DNA of 64,000 nucleotides from positions 1,305,001 through 1,369,000 of the forward strand of contig NZ_CP136422.1 in NCBI RefSeq assembly GCF_034355335.1, in the 5' to 3' direction. This DNA comes from Blautia coccoides (GTDB taxonomy: Bacteria > Bacillota > Clostridia > Lachnospirales > Lachnospiraceae). The notes beneath the pieces were generated by a model that made no database searches, was not told the DNA's origin, and saw only the letters and a list, made by a program, of their open reading frames with translations. The position numbers and the translations under genes are program-made. Shown piece after piece: positions 35,172 to 43,727 of this stretch (position 1 is its first letter; every line of letters begins with the position of its first letter).

Positions 35172-35438
35172 ATGGAGACAATTATTTTTGATGGAGAAGA
35201 CGGAACAGAATTAGAGTTGGGAATTCTGGAACAGACAAGAGTGAACGGAAGCGTATATCTGCTGGTCATAGACCCTGAGGATTCGGACGATGAAGGGGCG
35301 GCAGCATATATATTAAAGGACATTTCAGAGGATGGCGAGGAAGAAGGCTGCTACGTGTTTGTGGAAGATGACACAGAATACGATGCGGTTTACAAAGTCT
35401 TTGAGGCCATGTTAGAGGACGTTGAATTTGAAAATTGA
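35172..35438 (+). CDS. DUF1292 family protein (YrzB-like)
   Basis: An 88-residue, strongly acidic protein with the DUF1292 pattern ETIIFDGEDGTELELGILEQTRVNGSVYLLVIDPEDSDDEGAAAYILKDI. The frame extends upstream to 35127, but AAAGGAAG is placed for the ATG at 35172. It follows ruvX as yrzB follows yrrK in Bacillus. Function unknown; the conserved neighbourhood suggests a link with ireB and ruvX. Confidence 0.88.
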   Translation: METIIFDGEDGTELELGILEQTRVNGSVYLLVIDPEDSDDEGAAAYILKDISEDGEEEGCYVFVEDDTEYDAVYKVFEAMLEDVEFEN

Positions 35439-35513
35439 GCGGAGCAGTTCCGTGAGTCAGTGCGTTTGCGGCGCTGAACAGTTACATTTGAACGGAAAAT
35501 TGGAGGAATTAAC

Positions 35514-37181
35514 TTGAAAAAAAATAACAACTCAAAATTGAAGATCATTCCTTTGGGCGGGTTGGAACAGATAGGAATGAATATTACTGCCTTTGAATAT
35601 GAGGACAGTATTGTCGTTGTGGACTGCGGTCTGTCATTTCCCGAGGACGATATGCTGGGAATTGACCTTGTGATACCGGACATCACATATCTGAAGGACA
35701 ATATTGACAAAGTCAAAGGATTCGTTATCACCCATGGCCACGAGGACCATATCGGTGCACTTCCTTATGTAATGAAGGAGATCAATATACCCATCTATGC
35801 AACAAAGCTTACGATCGGATTAATTGAAAATAAATTTAAAGAGCACAATCTGCTCAGAAGCACTAAGAGAAAAGTGATCAAACATGGACAGTCCATTAAC
35901 CTGGGCTGCTTTCGTATAGAATTTATCAAGACAAATCACAGTATCCAGGATGCATCCGCCCTGGCCATCTACTCACCGGCAGGGATCGTGGTGCACACAG
36001 GCGACTTTAAGGTGGACTATACACCTGTATTTGGAGATGCCATTGACCTGCAGCGGTTTGCGGAGATCGGAAAGAAAGGCGTACTGGCACTCATGTGCGA
36101 CAGTACCAATGCGGAGCGTAAGGGATTTACCATGTCTGAGCGCACCGTGGGTAAGACCTTTGACAATATATTTGCGGAACACAAGAATACCAGGATCATC
36201 ATAGCGACCTTTGCCTCCAATGTGGACAGGGTGCAGCAGATCATCAATTCTGCCTATAAATACGGCAGGAAGGTGGCTGTGGAGGGCCGGAGCATGGTAA
36301 ATGTTATCGGCACGGCCTCAGAGCTGGGGTATTTGAAGATTCCGGACAAGACGCTCATTGAGATCGACCAGCTTCGGAATTACCCGGATGAGAAGGTTAC
36401 GCTGATCACCACGGGCAGCCAGGGAGAGTCCATGGCTGCCCTCTCCAGAATGGCAGCCAGCATTCACAAAAAAGTGACCATCAAACCAAACGATACTATT
36501 ATTTTCAGTTCCAATCCCATTCCGGGCAATGAAAAGGCAGTATCCAAGGTTATCAATGAACTGAGCATGAAAGGTGCGGACGTTATCTTCCAGGATGCCC
36601 ACGTATCCGGACATGCCTGCCAGGAAGAGATCAAGCTGATCTATTCCCTGGTAAAACCCCAATATGCCATTCCGGTGCACGGCGAATACCGTCATCTGAA
36701 GGCCCAGGCAGGACTTGCCTTGGATTTGGGAATCCCCAAAGAAAATGTGTTTATCCTGCAGTCCGGCGATGTGCTGGAACTGAATGAGGAGGAACCGGCA
36801 AAGGTTACAGGAAAAGTGCGGACAGGAGCAATCCTGGTGGACGGACTCGGCGTGGGCGATGTGGGAAATATTGTGCTTCGCGACCGTCAGCATCTGGCAG
36901 AGGACGGCATCATGATCGTGGTGCTGACACTGGAGAAGCGTTCCAGCCGTCTCCTGGCAGGACCGGATATTGTATCGCGTGGTTTTGTATATGTGAGAGA
37001 ATCGGAAGATTTGATGGATGAGGCCAGAATTGTGGTGGAGGATGCCATAGATGTGTGTCTGGACAAGCATATTACGGACTGGGGCAAGATCAAGAATGTT
37101 ATCAAGGACTCCCTGGGTGAATTTTTATGGAAGAGGACCAAGAGAAATCCCATGATTCTGCCGATCATCATGGAGGCTTAG
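35514..37181 (+). CDS. rnj: Ribonuclease J
   Basis: A 555-residue beta-CASP metallo-beta-lactamase. The metal motif HGHEDHIG contains H74, H76, D78 and H79; the region also has SIQDASALAIYSPAGIVVHTGDFK. The beta-CASP part carries MCDSTNAER and TTGSQGESMAALSRMA, then VHGEYRHLKAQA near residue 385 and the C-terminal domain. It is a 5'-3' exonuclease and endonuclease that matures and degrades RNA. The start is TTG with an excellent GGAGGAATT ahead of it. A hairpin in the leader (35457-35463 with 35471-35477, one wobble) might mark autoregulation by 5' processing. Confidence 0.95.
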   Translation: MKKNNNSKLKIIPLGGLEQIGMNITAFEYEDSIVVVDCGLSFPEDDMLGIDLVIPDITYLKDNIDKVKGFVITHGHEDHIGALPYVMKEINIPIYATKLTIGLIENKFKEHNLLRSTKRKVIKHGQSINLGCFRIEFIKTNHSIQDASALAIYSPAGIVVHTGDFKVDYTPVFGDAIDLQRFAEIGKKGVLALMCDSTNAERKGFTMSERTVGKTFDNIFAEHKNTRIIIATFASNVDRVQQIINSAYKYGRKVAVEGRSMVNVIGTASELGYLKIPDKTLIEIDQLRNYPDEKVTLITTGSQGESMAALSRMAASIHKKVTIKPNDTIIFSSNPIPGNEKAVSKVINELSMKGADVIFQDAHVSGHACQEEIKLIYSLVKPQYAIPVHGEYRHLKAQAGLALDLGIPKENVFILQSGDVLELNEEEPAKVTGKVRTGAILVDGLGVGDVGNIVLRDRQHLAEDGIMIVVLTLEKRSSRLLAGPDIVSRGFVYVRESEDLMDEARIVVEDAIDVCLDKHITDWGKIKNVIKDSLGEFLWKRTKRNPMILPIIMEA

Positions 37182-37184
37182 GAA

Positions 37185-37523
37185 ATGAGTATAATCGACG
37201 TCTGCGTGGACAAGCTGGTGCATGCGATCAAGAACGGCGTTGTCTACAAGCAGTATTGCACGGCTCTGGAGGAGATCAAAGCAATTCCGGGGTTGAAGGA
37301 ACAGGTAGATGAACTGCGCAAGCTGAATTATCAGATTCAGGCAGAAGGTGATGAGATCAATCTCTATGACGCGATTGATGATGTAGACAGCAAGATGGAT
37401 GAATTGTGCAGGATACCGGAGGTGAACCGTTTTTTAGAGGCGGAGCTTACGCTGTGCAGACAGCTTCAGAGTATTGACGCGTCCATCCATCAGGGAATAC
37501 AGTTGGATATTCCGGATCTTTAA
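37185..37523 (+). CDS. YlbF/YmcA-family protein (DUF964)
   Basis: A 112-residue all-helical protein matching the YlbF/YmcA group (IIDVCVDKLVHAIKNGVVYKQYCTALEEIKAIPGLKEQVDELRKLNYQIQ). In Bacillus YlbF, YmcA and YaaT form a complex that steers RNase Y processing and development. It begins four bases after the rnj stop, so coupling with an RNA-decay enzyme is a sensible functional link. The paralogue cannot be assigned from sequence alone. Confidence 0.85.
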   Translation: MSIIDVCVDKLVHAIKNGVVYKQYCTALEEIKAIPGLKEQVDELRKLNYQIQAEGDEINLYDAIDDVDSKMDELCRIPEVNRFLEAELTLCRQLQSIDASIHQGIQLDIPDL

Positions 37524-37539
37524 AAATAAGGAGAACAAC

Positions 37540-38076
37540 ATGGCAAAAGGAATCAGAAAACAGGGTGCGGCATCTATAATGGCAAGTGGTTTTTTCAGAC
37601 TGGCAGTCTATGCCTGTATTATATTTGCTGTCATTTTTGTGGGCAAGTCTGCCTATGATTTCGGATATGCGATTTTTAATGAAGTCCCCATGGCTGAAGG
37701 CGAGGGTACAGATATCACAGTTGTGATCAAGGATGGCTCCTCTGTCTATCAGATAGGAAAGATCCTGAAGAAAAAGGGACTGATCGAGGATGCAAAAGTT
37801 TTTGTGGTACAGGAGAAGCTGTCCAATTACAAGGACAAACTGCAGGCAGGCACCTATATCCTGAATACAAATATGACAGCAGAAGAGATGATGGCAATTC
37901 TGGCTCGGGAGAATGTGGACGGCCAGCCTACGCAGGGGGACGGCACGGACGGCAATTCGGCTGTGCAGGATACCTCAGAGACAGACGGCGGTGACACGGA
38001 TACGGGCGGTGAGGATGCCGGTGAAGGCGGTGAATCCGACGAATCCGGTGAATCTGACACAGGTGAACAGGAGTAA
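37540..38076 (+). CDS. Truncated MltG/YceG-like membrane protein
   Basis: A 178-residue protein. After a basic N-terminus comes one transmembrane helix (about residues 18-42). Residues 58-125 match the LysM-like part of MltG (DGSSVYQIGKILKKKGLIEDAKVFVVQEK... LQAGTYILNTNMTAEEMMAIL). The YceG catalytic domain of ~200 residues is absent; the protein ends in an acidic, Gly/Ser/Thr/Asp-rich low-complexity tail. It therefore cannot be an endolytic transglycosylase alone. AAGGAG precedes the ATG at 37540. It sits next to trmR and a U32 gene, the place of yrrL (MltG) in Bacillus, so it is a reduced MltG or a regulatory derivative. Confidence 0.8.
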   Translation: MAKGIRKQGAASIMASGFFRLAVYACIIFAVIFVGKSAYDFGYAIFNEVPMAEGEGTDITVVIKDGSSVYQIGKILKKKGLIEDAKVFVVQEKLSNYKDKLQAGTYILNTNMTAEEMMAILARENVDGQPTQGDGTDGNSAVQDTSETDGGDTDTGGEDAGEGGESDESGESDTGEQE

Positions 38077-38090
38077 CAGAGGAAATAAAT

Positions 38091-38732
38091 GTGATAGTTG
38101 ACGAGAGAATGGTGACCTACATCAATTCCCTGGACAGGGGCAATACCCCCTTTCTCAACGAACTGGAGAAAAAAGCCAGGGAGGACAGGGTGCCTGTGAT
38201 TCGCAGGGAGATGCAGAGTTTCCTGAAAGTATTGCTTCAGATAAAACGTCCCCGCCTCATTTTAGAGGTGGGGACTGCTGTTGGGTTCTCTACACTTCTC
38301 ATGAGTGAATATGCGCCTGAAAACAGCAGGATCACCACCATAGAGAACTATGAGAAGCGGATACCCATTGCGCGGGAGAATTTCAGAAAAGCAGGGAAGG
38401 AAGAGCAGATCACACTGCTTTGCGGTGATGCTGCCCAGGTTTTGAAAACGCTGGATGGTCCCTATGATTTTATTTTTATGGATGCTGCCAAGGCGCAGTA
38501 TATCCATTTTCTTCCGGAGATATTGAGACTGCTTGCACCGGGCGCGGTGCTGGTGTCTGATAATGTGCTGCAGGACGGGGATCTGGTAGAATCCCATTTT
38601 GCTGTGGAGCGCAGGAACCGCACGATTTACAAGCGGATGCGGGAGTATCTCTATGTGTTGAAGAACCATGAAGAACTGGAAACCTCCATTCTGCCTCTGG
38701 GAGATGGAGTGACTCTGAGTATAAAGAAATAG
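38091..38732 (+). CDS. trmR: tRNA 5-hydroxyuridine O-methyltransferase TrmR (YrrM-like)
   Basis: A 213-residue class I O-methyltransferase of the COMT-like family. Motifs: LILEVGTAVGFSTLLMSEYAPENSRITTIE (SAM binding), YDFIFMDAAKAQYIHFLPEILRLLAPGAVLVSDNVL (metal-binding Asp and Asn). The start is GTG after GAGGAA. In Bacillus YrrM methylates ho5U34 to mo5U34 in tRNA, and the adjacent U32 proteins make ho5U. The same neighbour here supports that role. Confidence 0.85.
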   Translation: MIVDERMVTYINSLDRGNTPFLNELEKKAREDRVPVIRREMQSFLKVLLQIKRPRLILEVGTAVGFSTLLMSEYAPENSRITTIENYEKRIPIARENFRKAGKEEQITLLCGDAAQVLKTLDGPYDFIFMDAAKAQYIHFLPEILRLLAPGAVLVSDNVLQDGDLVESHFAVERRNRTIYKRMREYLYVLKNHEELETSILPLGDGVTLSIKK

Positions 38733-38754
38733 AAAGCATTGAGGAACAGGCCAA

Positions 38755-39996
38755 ATGAGAAAAAAACCAGAATTACTGATTCCCGCCAGCAGCCTGGAGG
38801 TCCTGAAGATCGCTGTTATATACGGTGCGGATGCTGTATATATCGGCGGAGAGGTGTTTGGGCTGAGGGCAAAAGCCCGGAATTTTTCCATGGAGGATAT
38901 GGCTGAAGGCATTTCCTTTGCCCACAGATATGGGGTGAAGGTATATGTGACAGCCAATATTCTGGCCCACAACAGGGATTTGGAGGGCGTACGGGAATAT
39001 TTTGAAGAGTTAAAAAAGATAAAGCCGGATGCGCTGATCATATCAGATCCCGGTGTTTTTATGATTGCAAAGGAAGTATGCCCGGAGATCGAGCGGCATA
39101 TCAGCACCCAGGCCAACAACACCAATTACGGCACTTACCGGTTCTGGCATGAACTGGGAGCCAAGCGTGTGGTGTGTGCCAGGGAGCTTTCCCTGGAGGA
39201 GATCCGGGAGATCCGGGCCAATATTCCGAGAGATATGGAGATTGAGACCTTTATCCATGGAGCCATGTGCATATCCTATTCGGGAAGATGCCTGCTGAGT
39301 AATTTCTTCACAGGAAGAGACGCGAACCAGGGGGCATGTACCCATCCTTGCCGTTGGAAATACTCCATTGTGGAGGAGACCAGGCCGGGAGAATATATGC
39401 CTGTCTATGAGAATGAGAGAGGAACGTATATCTTCAATTCCAAGGATCTGTGCATGATCGAGCATATGGATGATATCCTCACTGCGGGTATTGACAGCCT
39501 GAAAATAGAAGGGCGGATGAAGACTGCCCTGTATGTGGCAACGGTGGCCAGAACGTATCGGAAAGCCATAGATGACTATCTTGACAGTCCTGAGCTTTAT
39601 CAGAAGAATATGCCCTGGTACCGGGAGCAGATCATGGGATGTACCTACAGACAGTTCACCACGGGGTTTTTCTATGACAAACCGGATGAGACGGCACAGA
39701 TCTATGACAGCAATACCTATGCCAAGGATTATACGTATCTGGGATATCTGGAGGATAAGACACCGGAAGGGCTGTACCGCATCACCCAGAGAAACAAATT
39801 CCTTGTGGGAGAGACCTTAGAGGCTATGAAACCGGACGGAGAGAACCGCCCGGTCACTGTGAAAGCCATATATGATGAGGAAGGGAATTCCTGTGAGAGC
39901 GCCCCGCATCCCCAGCAGATACTGTATGTGGATTTGGGGGAAGGGCTTGAACTGTATGACATTCTAAGACGGAAGGAAGCAGTTCCTGAGCTTTAA
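38755..39996 (+). CDS. U32 peptidase-family tRNA hydroxylation protein (TrhP/YrrO-like)
   Basis: A 413-residue U32-family protein. The family signature appears as ETFIHGAMCISYSGRCLLSNFFTGRDANQGACTHPCRWKY (about residues 162-201), with the conserved Cys cluster. N-terminal KPELLIPASSLEVLKIAVIYGADAVYIGG is typical. Although named peptidases, TrhP-type members hydroxylate U34 of tRNA using prephenate; RlhA relatives act on 23S rRNA. It is next to trmR, which completes mo5U. Only one U32 gene is present, against two (yrrN, yrrO) in Bacillus. Its last 33 bases overlap the convergent sigK. Confidence 0.87.
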   Translation: MRKKPELLIPASSLEVLKIAVIYGADAVYIGGEVFGLRAKARNFSMEDMAEGISFAHRYGVKVYVTANILAHNRDLEGVREYFEELKKIKPDALIISDPGVFMIAKEVCPEIERHISTQANNTNYGTYRFWHELGAKRVVCARELSLEEIREIRANIPRDMEIETFIHGAMCISYSGRCLLSNFFTGRDANQGACTHPCRWKYSIVEETRPGEYMPVYENERGTYIFNSKDLCMIEHMDDILTAGIDSLKIEGRMKTALYVATVARTYRKAIDDYLDSPELYQKNMPWYREQIMGCTYRQFTTGFFYDKPDETAQIYDSNTYAKDYTYLGYLEDKTPEGLYRITQRNKFLVGETLEAMKPDGENRPVTVKAIYDEEGNSCESAPHPQQILYVDLGEGLELYDILRRKEAVPEL

Positions 39997-40590
39997 GACA
40001 GCATTTTTTTCAATACGGGAGACATAAGAGCGGCTGATATTCAGCCGCTTTGCTATTTCCCTCTGTGTCAGTTCCTTTTCTCCGTAGAGTCCGTACCTCA
40101 GTTTAAGTACCTCCAGTTCACGTTCGCTCAGGATCTGATCCAGGAGGCTGTAAAGCTTTTTAATATCCTCCTTCAGTGAATAATGGTCTACTACGTCTAC
40201 CGGTTCATTTTCGATCACATCCAGAAGATTTATCTCATTGCCTTCTTTGTCTGTTCCGATAGGCTCATAGAGGGAAACTTCCTTGTTGGTCTTTTTCTTG
40301 GAACGCAGCAGCATAAGCAGCTCATTGTCAATACAGCGCGCGGCATAGGTGGAGAGACGGTTGGATTTCTCCCCATTGAATGTATGAATGGCTTTGATAA
40401 GCCCAATGGTTCCGATTGAAATCAAATCATCTAAATCTTCCTCAACCCCTTGATATTTTTTCACAATATGTGCAACAAGGCGCAGATTGCGCTCTATGAG
40501 AATATTTTTAGCTTCCTGGCTGCCCCTTTTGTATTCTTGAAGATAATATTTTTCTTCTTCGGAAGTCAAGGGCTTAAGAAATGTTTTCAA
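39964..40590 (-). CDS. sigK: Sporulation sigma factor SigK without pro-sequence
   Basis: A 208-residue sigma-70 factor. Region 2 reads RNLRLVAHIVKKYQGVEEDLDDLISIGTIGLIKAIHTF, and region 4 reads REIAKRLNISRSYVSRIEKNAVLKLRNCF; both are close to Bacillus sigma-K. The start is TTG after GAGGT. It opens at MKTFLKPLTSEEEKYYL, the level of mature sigma-K, and an in-frame TAA stands three codons upstream, so no inhibitory pro-sequence can be encoded. The gene is unbroken, with no skin element. Sigma-K drives late mother-cell gene expression. A CATAGACT box upstream (minus strand) resembles a sigma-E -10 site, weakly. Confidence 0.93.
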   Translation of the reverse strand: MKTFLKPLTSEEEKYYLQEYKRGSQEAKNILIERNLRLVAHIVKKYQGVEEDLDDLISIGTIGLIKAIHTFNGEKSNRLSTYAARCIDNELLMLLRSKKKTNKEVSLYEPIGTDKEGNEINLLDVIENEPVDVVDHYSLKEDIKKLYSLLDQILSERELEVLKLRYGLYGEKELTQREIAKRLNISRSYVSRIEKNAVLKLRNCFLPS

Positions 40591-40689
40591 GCAGCTTTAC
40601 CTCAAAGGGATTTAATTATAGTCTATGTGTAAATCCGTCAAATTGTGCTTTTCCCACTCATTTAGGGACGGGTATGCTGCCAAAAAAAC

Positions 40690-40914
40690 TCAGTTAAAGC
40701 TTCTGGGATAAGGTTTTTTCTCGTCTGTCAGACCTGCCAGATAGTCCATACTGGTATCCAGCGCAAGTGCGATCCGTTTGCATTGTTCAAAGGTGTAGTA
40801 GCGTTTTCCGTTCTCGATCTTAGAGTAATCACTCTGGTCAATGCCGGTCAGGTGCTGCATTTTAATTTGCGTATATCCTTTTTCTATTCTCAGTTTTTTT
40901 AATCTGGACATCAT
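40690..40914 (-). CDS. Small XRE-family HTH regulator
   Basis: A 74-residue protein made up almost wholly of one XRE helix-turn-helix (MSRLKKLRIEKGYTQIKMQHLTGIDQSDYSKIENGKRYYTFEQCKRIALALDTSMDYLAGLTDE). AGAGGTG precedes the start. It is divergent from the AraC gene at 41044. No partner toxin or phage gene is near. Target unknown. Confidence 0.82.
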   Translation of the reverse strand: MMSRLKKLRIEKGYTQIKMQHLTGIDQSDYSKIENGKRYYTFEQCKRIALALDTSMDYLAGLTDEKKPYPRSFN

Positions 40915-40972
40915 TCATACACCTCTTTTCTTATTTGCAACAGTTTTCCATTGTTAATCAATTATGGCGTTG

Positions 40973-41008
40973 TGACCTATTGACTCTAGGGTGAAATTGA
41001 CCTATAAT
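40973..41008 (+). promoter_or_regulatory. Promoter with paired TGACCTAT direct repeats (AraC gene)
   Basis: TTGACT (40980-40985), 17-bp spacer, perfect TATAAT (41003-41008). The octamer TGACCTAT occurs at 40973-40980 and 40998-41005, 25 bp apart, touching the -35 and overlapping the -10. Direct repeats on such a promoter suggest a regulator site, possibly for the AraC protein itself or the divergent XRE protein. Confidence 0.7.
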
Positions 41009-41043
41009 CTTAGGAAAAAGGGTAGAAGCAGAGGACTGTTTAT

Positions 41044-41904
41044 ATGGAAGGGAATTACAAAAGCCGGCAGCAGAACAATGACTGTGCGCAGAGTGCCATG
41101 AATCTGCTGTCTGTACAGTGGAGCTGTTTAGGGCGGGGAGTCTCGAAGTACCGGACAGGAGACGGGGAATATGCTTTATTTATCATAACCAAAGGGAGCG
41201 GAAGTATAACCGTGGATGGAAAGGAATATGAGGTAAGCCAGGGAAAAGCGCTGGCTGTATTCCCGGAAACCGAGGTTAAAACAGCAGGGGCTGAGCAGAG
41301 TCTTTTTTATTGTATCCGCCTGTGTTCCTGTGGCAGCCAGGTACAGGAATGCGCAGAGGAGGCCGGATTTTCCCGGGAATTTTCTGTTCGTGATGTCCAT
41401 GTCAATTGTATGACAAAATTGAAAAAAACAGTGAAGTGTATGCTGGAATCGGATACGGCGGGCTATGTGGAACAGTTGGAACAAAACTGCCGTATGACGA
41501 AAGTATGGATCGATCTGATAGAAGATCATAAGACCTTCCGGGGGCAGATGGAATGTGCAGTCACAAATGCCAGGGGCAGGGCGGCAGAGATACAGGAAAT
41601 TGCTGTGTATATGAAGGCCCATATGGAGGAAAATCTGAAAATTGAACAGATTGCCCGGGAATACGGAATGAACAGAAGCGGCCTCACCAGGCAGTTCCGC
41701 AGTATCATGGGATGCCCGCCTCAGCAGTATCTGCTCCAGGTGAGGATTGAGAGGGCAAAGGAGCTTCTGCGCAATACAGAAGAGACCATAGGAGAGATCG
41801 CTGCCCGGGTGGGTTATAGGGATGCCCTGGCGTTTTCACATATTTTTAAGGAGAAATGTAAAGTAGGGCCCAGGGAGTATAGGAAAGGATGTGCAGAGAA
41901 GTAG
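41044..41904 (+). CDS. AraC-family transcriptional regulator
   Basis: A 286-residue regulator. A cupin-type N-terminal domain is indicated by GDGEYALFIITKGSGSITVDGKEYEVSQGKALAVFPETEVKT. The C-terminal AraC double HTH is EIAVYMKAHMEENLKIEQIAREYGMNRSGLTRQFRSIMGCPPQQYLLQVRIERAKELL ... IGEIAARVGYRDALAFSHIFKEKCKVGPREYR. GAGG precedes the ATG. It has no adjacent metabolic operon in its direction, so the regulon is unknown. Confidence 0.86.
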   Translation: MEGNYKSRQQNNDCAQSAMNLLSVQWSCLGRGVSKYRTGDGEYALFIITKGSGSITVDGKEYEVSQGKALAVFPETEVKTAGAEQSLFYCIRLCSCGSQVQECAEEAGFSREFSVRDVHVNCMTKLKKTVKCMLESDTAGYVEQLEQNCRMTKVWIDLIEDHKTFRGQMECAVTNARGRAAEIQEIAVYMKAHMEENLKIEQIAREYGMNRSGLTRQFRSIMGCPPQQYLLQVRIERAKELLRNTEETIGEIAARVGYRDALAFSHIFKEKCKVGPREYRKGCAEK

Positions 41905-42200
41905 AGAAGTGTATATATGGGCAATGTCTGACCTGGAATTTTGCTGCGCATGGCGCAGCATCCCCCTGGAGATCATGCATTTGGGGACAGGGTATATGAA
42001 AAGAAAAATGAAGTCTGTCATTGCACAGAAGAAAAAAATATGATACAGTAATAACAAGTCAGAAAGCGGGTTCCCGCATTTCTTTCCCGGTGATTCCACC
42101 ATTGATTCCTAAATGAAGTATCTGAATAAAAAATGAAGAAGGTCTATGCCCGCATTGGGAGGGGTATCTCTGTCCTGCTGCGGGGGAAAGGAGTATCTGT
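41905..42200. other. Intergenic region before comM
   Basis: No gene seen. It holds an 8-bp hairpin TGCTGCGC-ATG-GCGCAGCA (41942-41960) without a T-run, and a small GCGGGTTCCCGC hairpin (42066-42077) followed by a T-rich stretch that might end the AraC transcript. Complementary CCCGCA (42149-42154) and TGCGGG (42179-42184) flank the region just ahead of the comM ribosome site. Confidence 0.45.
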
Positions 42201-43727
42201 ATGTTCAGCAGTGTTATGTCAGCAGCCATCTGCGGAGTGGACTGCGTCCCTGTGAGAGTGGAGGCAGACGTGAGCAGCGGCCTGCCGGTATTTAATATGG
42301 TTGGGTATCTGTCTTCACAGGTGCGTGAGGCCCAGGAGCGGGTAAGGACAGCCATCAGGAATGCAAAGATCAGCCTTCCGCCCAAAAGGATCACAGTGAA
42401 TCTGGCACCGGCGGATGTGAGAAAGGAGGGGAACCGGTTTGACCTTCCTATTGCGGCTGCGCTTTTGGCTGCCTTTGGATTTATAGAAAGTGAGAAGCTG
42501 CGGGGTGTTATGCTGGCAGGTGAGCTGGGACTGGACGGCAGGGTGAACAGTGTCAGGGGCATTCTTCCCCTGGCAGAGACAGCAGCGCAGAACGGGTGCT
42601 GGCTGTGCATCGTGCCCCTCGGCAACTGCAGGGAGGCACGGATCGCAGGCAGGATAAAAGTCTTGGGAGTGGAGTCACTAAAAGAATTTTTAGATGCGTC
42701 AGGAAAAGAAAAATGGGGCGTCTGCAGCCAAAAGATCGGTGAGCAGGAGAAGTTGGCGGAGCCTGTTTACAATGTGGATTTTGAGGAAATACAGGGGCAG
42801 GAGACCGTAAAGCGGGCGGCAGTCATCGCTGCCGCAGGGTTTCACAATTTTCTCATATCTGGTCCCCAGGGGGCAGGAAAGACTATGATCGCCCGCAGGA
42901 TTCCCACCATCCTGCCCCGTCTTTCCAGAGAGGAGAGCCTGGAGGTTTCCAGAATATACAGTGTCGCAGGGCTTTTGTCTGAGGAACAGCCCTTCATGTC
43001 TGCAAGGCCCTTTCGGGCACCACATCACACCATTACCCCTCAAGCTCTGGCCGGAGGCGGCAGGATCCCAAGGCCGGGAGAGATCACACTTTCCCACAGA
43101 GGGGTTCTTTTTCTGGATGAGATTCCTGAATTTTCACATAATTCCATAGAAATTTTGAGACAGCCTTTGGAGGAGCATAAGGTCAGGATCTCCAGAACCA
43201 TAGGTTCCTATGAGTTTCCTGCACACTGTATGCTGGTGGCTGCTATGAACCACTGTCCCTGCGGCAGGTATCCGGATCTGAAGCGCTGCACCTGTACGGA
43301 CAGGGATATCAGCAGATATGCAGGAAGAATCAGCGGTCCCATATTGGACAGGATCGATATCTGCGCAGAAGCGGCTTGTATGACGTACCAGGAGATTTCC
43401 GGAGGCAGGACGGGACAGAGTTCAGCAGAGCTGATGAAAGAGGTGGAAAAGGCGTTTTTGGCACAGCAGGACCGATATGAGGGCCTGCCAGTCTGCTATA
43501 ATTCAGAGCTGTCCGGAAAACAGGTGGAAAAATACTGCAGTGTCAGCCGTGAAGGCCGGCGGCTTTTGGAAAAAGCTTACGAAAAGATGAATTTAAGTGC
43601 CAGGGCCTATCATAAGATTTTAAAGACAGCACGCACCATTGCAGATCTGGATGGTGAGGAGGAGATAAAGGAATCACAGATCAGCGAAGCTGTCTGTTAC
43701 AGAGGACTTGAGAAGAGGAAGGTATGA
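42201..43727 (+). CDS. comM: YifB/ComM-family AAA ATPase (magnesium-chelatase-like)
   Basis: A 508-residue protein with an N-terminal Lon-protease-like domain (about 1-170), an AAA+ core and a C-terminal Mg-chelatase subunit domain. Walker A is SGPQGAGKTMIARR near residues 220-233; Walker B is GVLFLDEIPEF; HCPCG and a Cys pair lie near residue 350. Family knowledge: ComM is a branch-migration helicase in natural transformation. AAAGGAG lies before the ATG with 8-base spacing. It overlaps dprA by ATGA, which supports a role in DNA uptake or recombination. Confidence 0.9.
   Translation: MFSSVMSAAICGVDCVPVRVEADVSSGLPVFNMVGYLSSQVREAQERVRTAIRNAKISLPPKRITVNLAPADVRKEGNRFDLPIAAALLAAFGFIESEKLRGVMLAGELGLDGRVNSVRGILPLAETAAQNGCWLCIVPLGNCREARIAGRIKVLGVESLKEFLDASGKEKWGVCSQKIGEQEKLAEPVYNVDFEEIQGQETVKRAAVIAAAGFHNFLISGPQGAGKTMIARRIPTILPRLSREESLEVSRIYSVAGLLSEEQPFMSARPFRAPHHTITPQALAGGGRIPRPGEITLSHRGVLFLDEIPEFSHNSIEILRQPLEEHKVRISRTIGSYEFPAHCMLVAAMNHCPCGRYPDLKRCTCTDRDISRYAGRISGPILDRIDICAEAACMTYQEISGGRTGQSSAELMKEVEKAFLAQQDRYEGLPVCYNSELSGKQVEKYCSVSREGRRLLEKAYEKMNLSARAYHKILKTARTIADLDGEEEIKESQISEAVCYRGLEKRKV

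Noticed and set aside
40591..40640. A sigma-E promoter for sigK
   Set aside because: CATAGACT resembles the -10 element, but no convincing -35 partner stands at the right distance; mentioned only as a weak hint in the gene entry.
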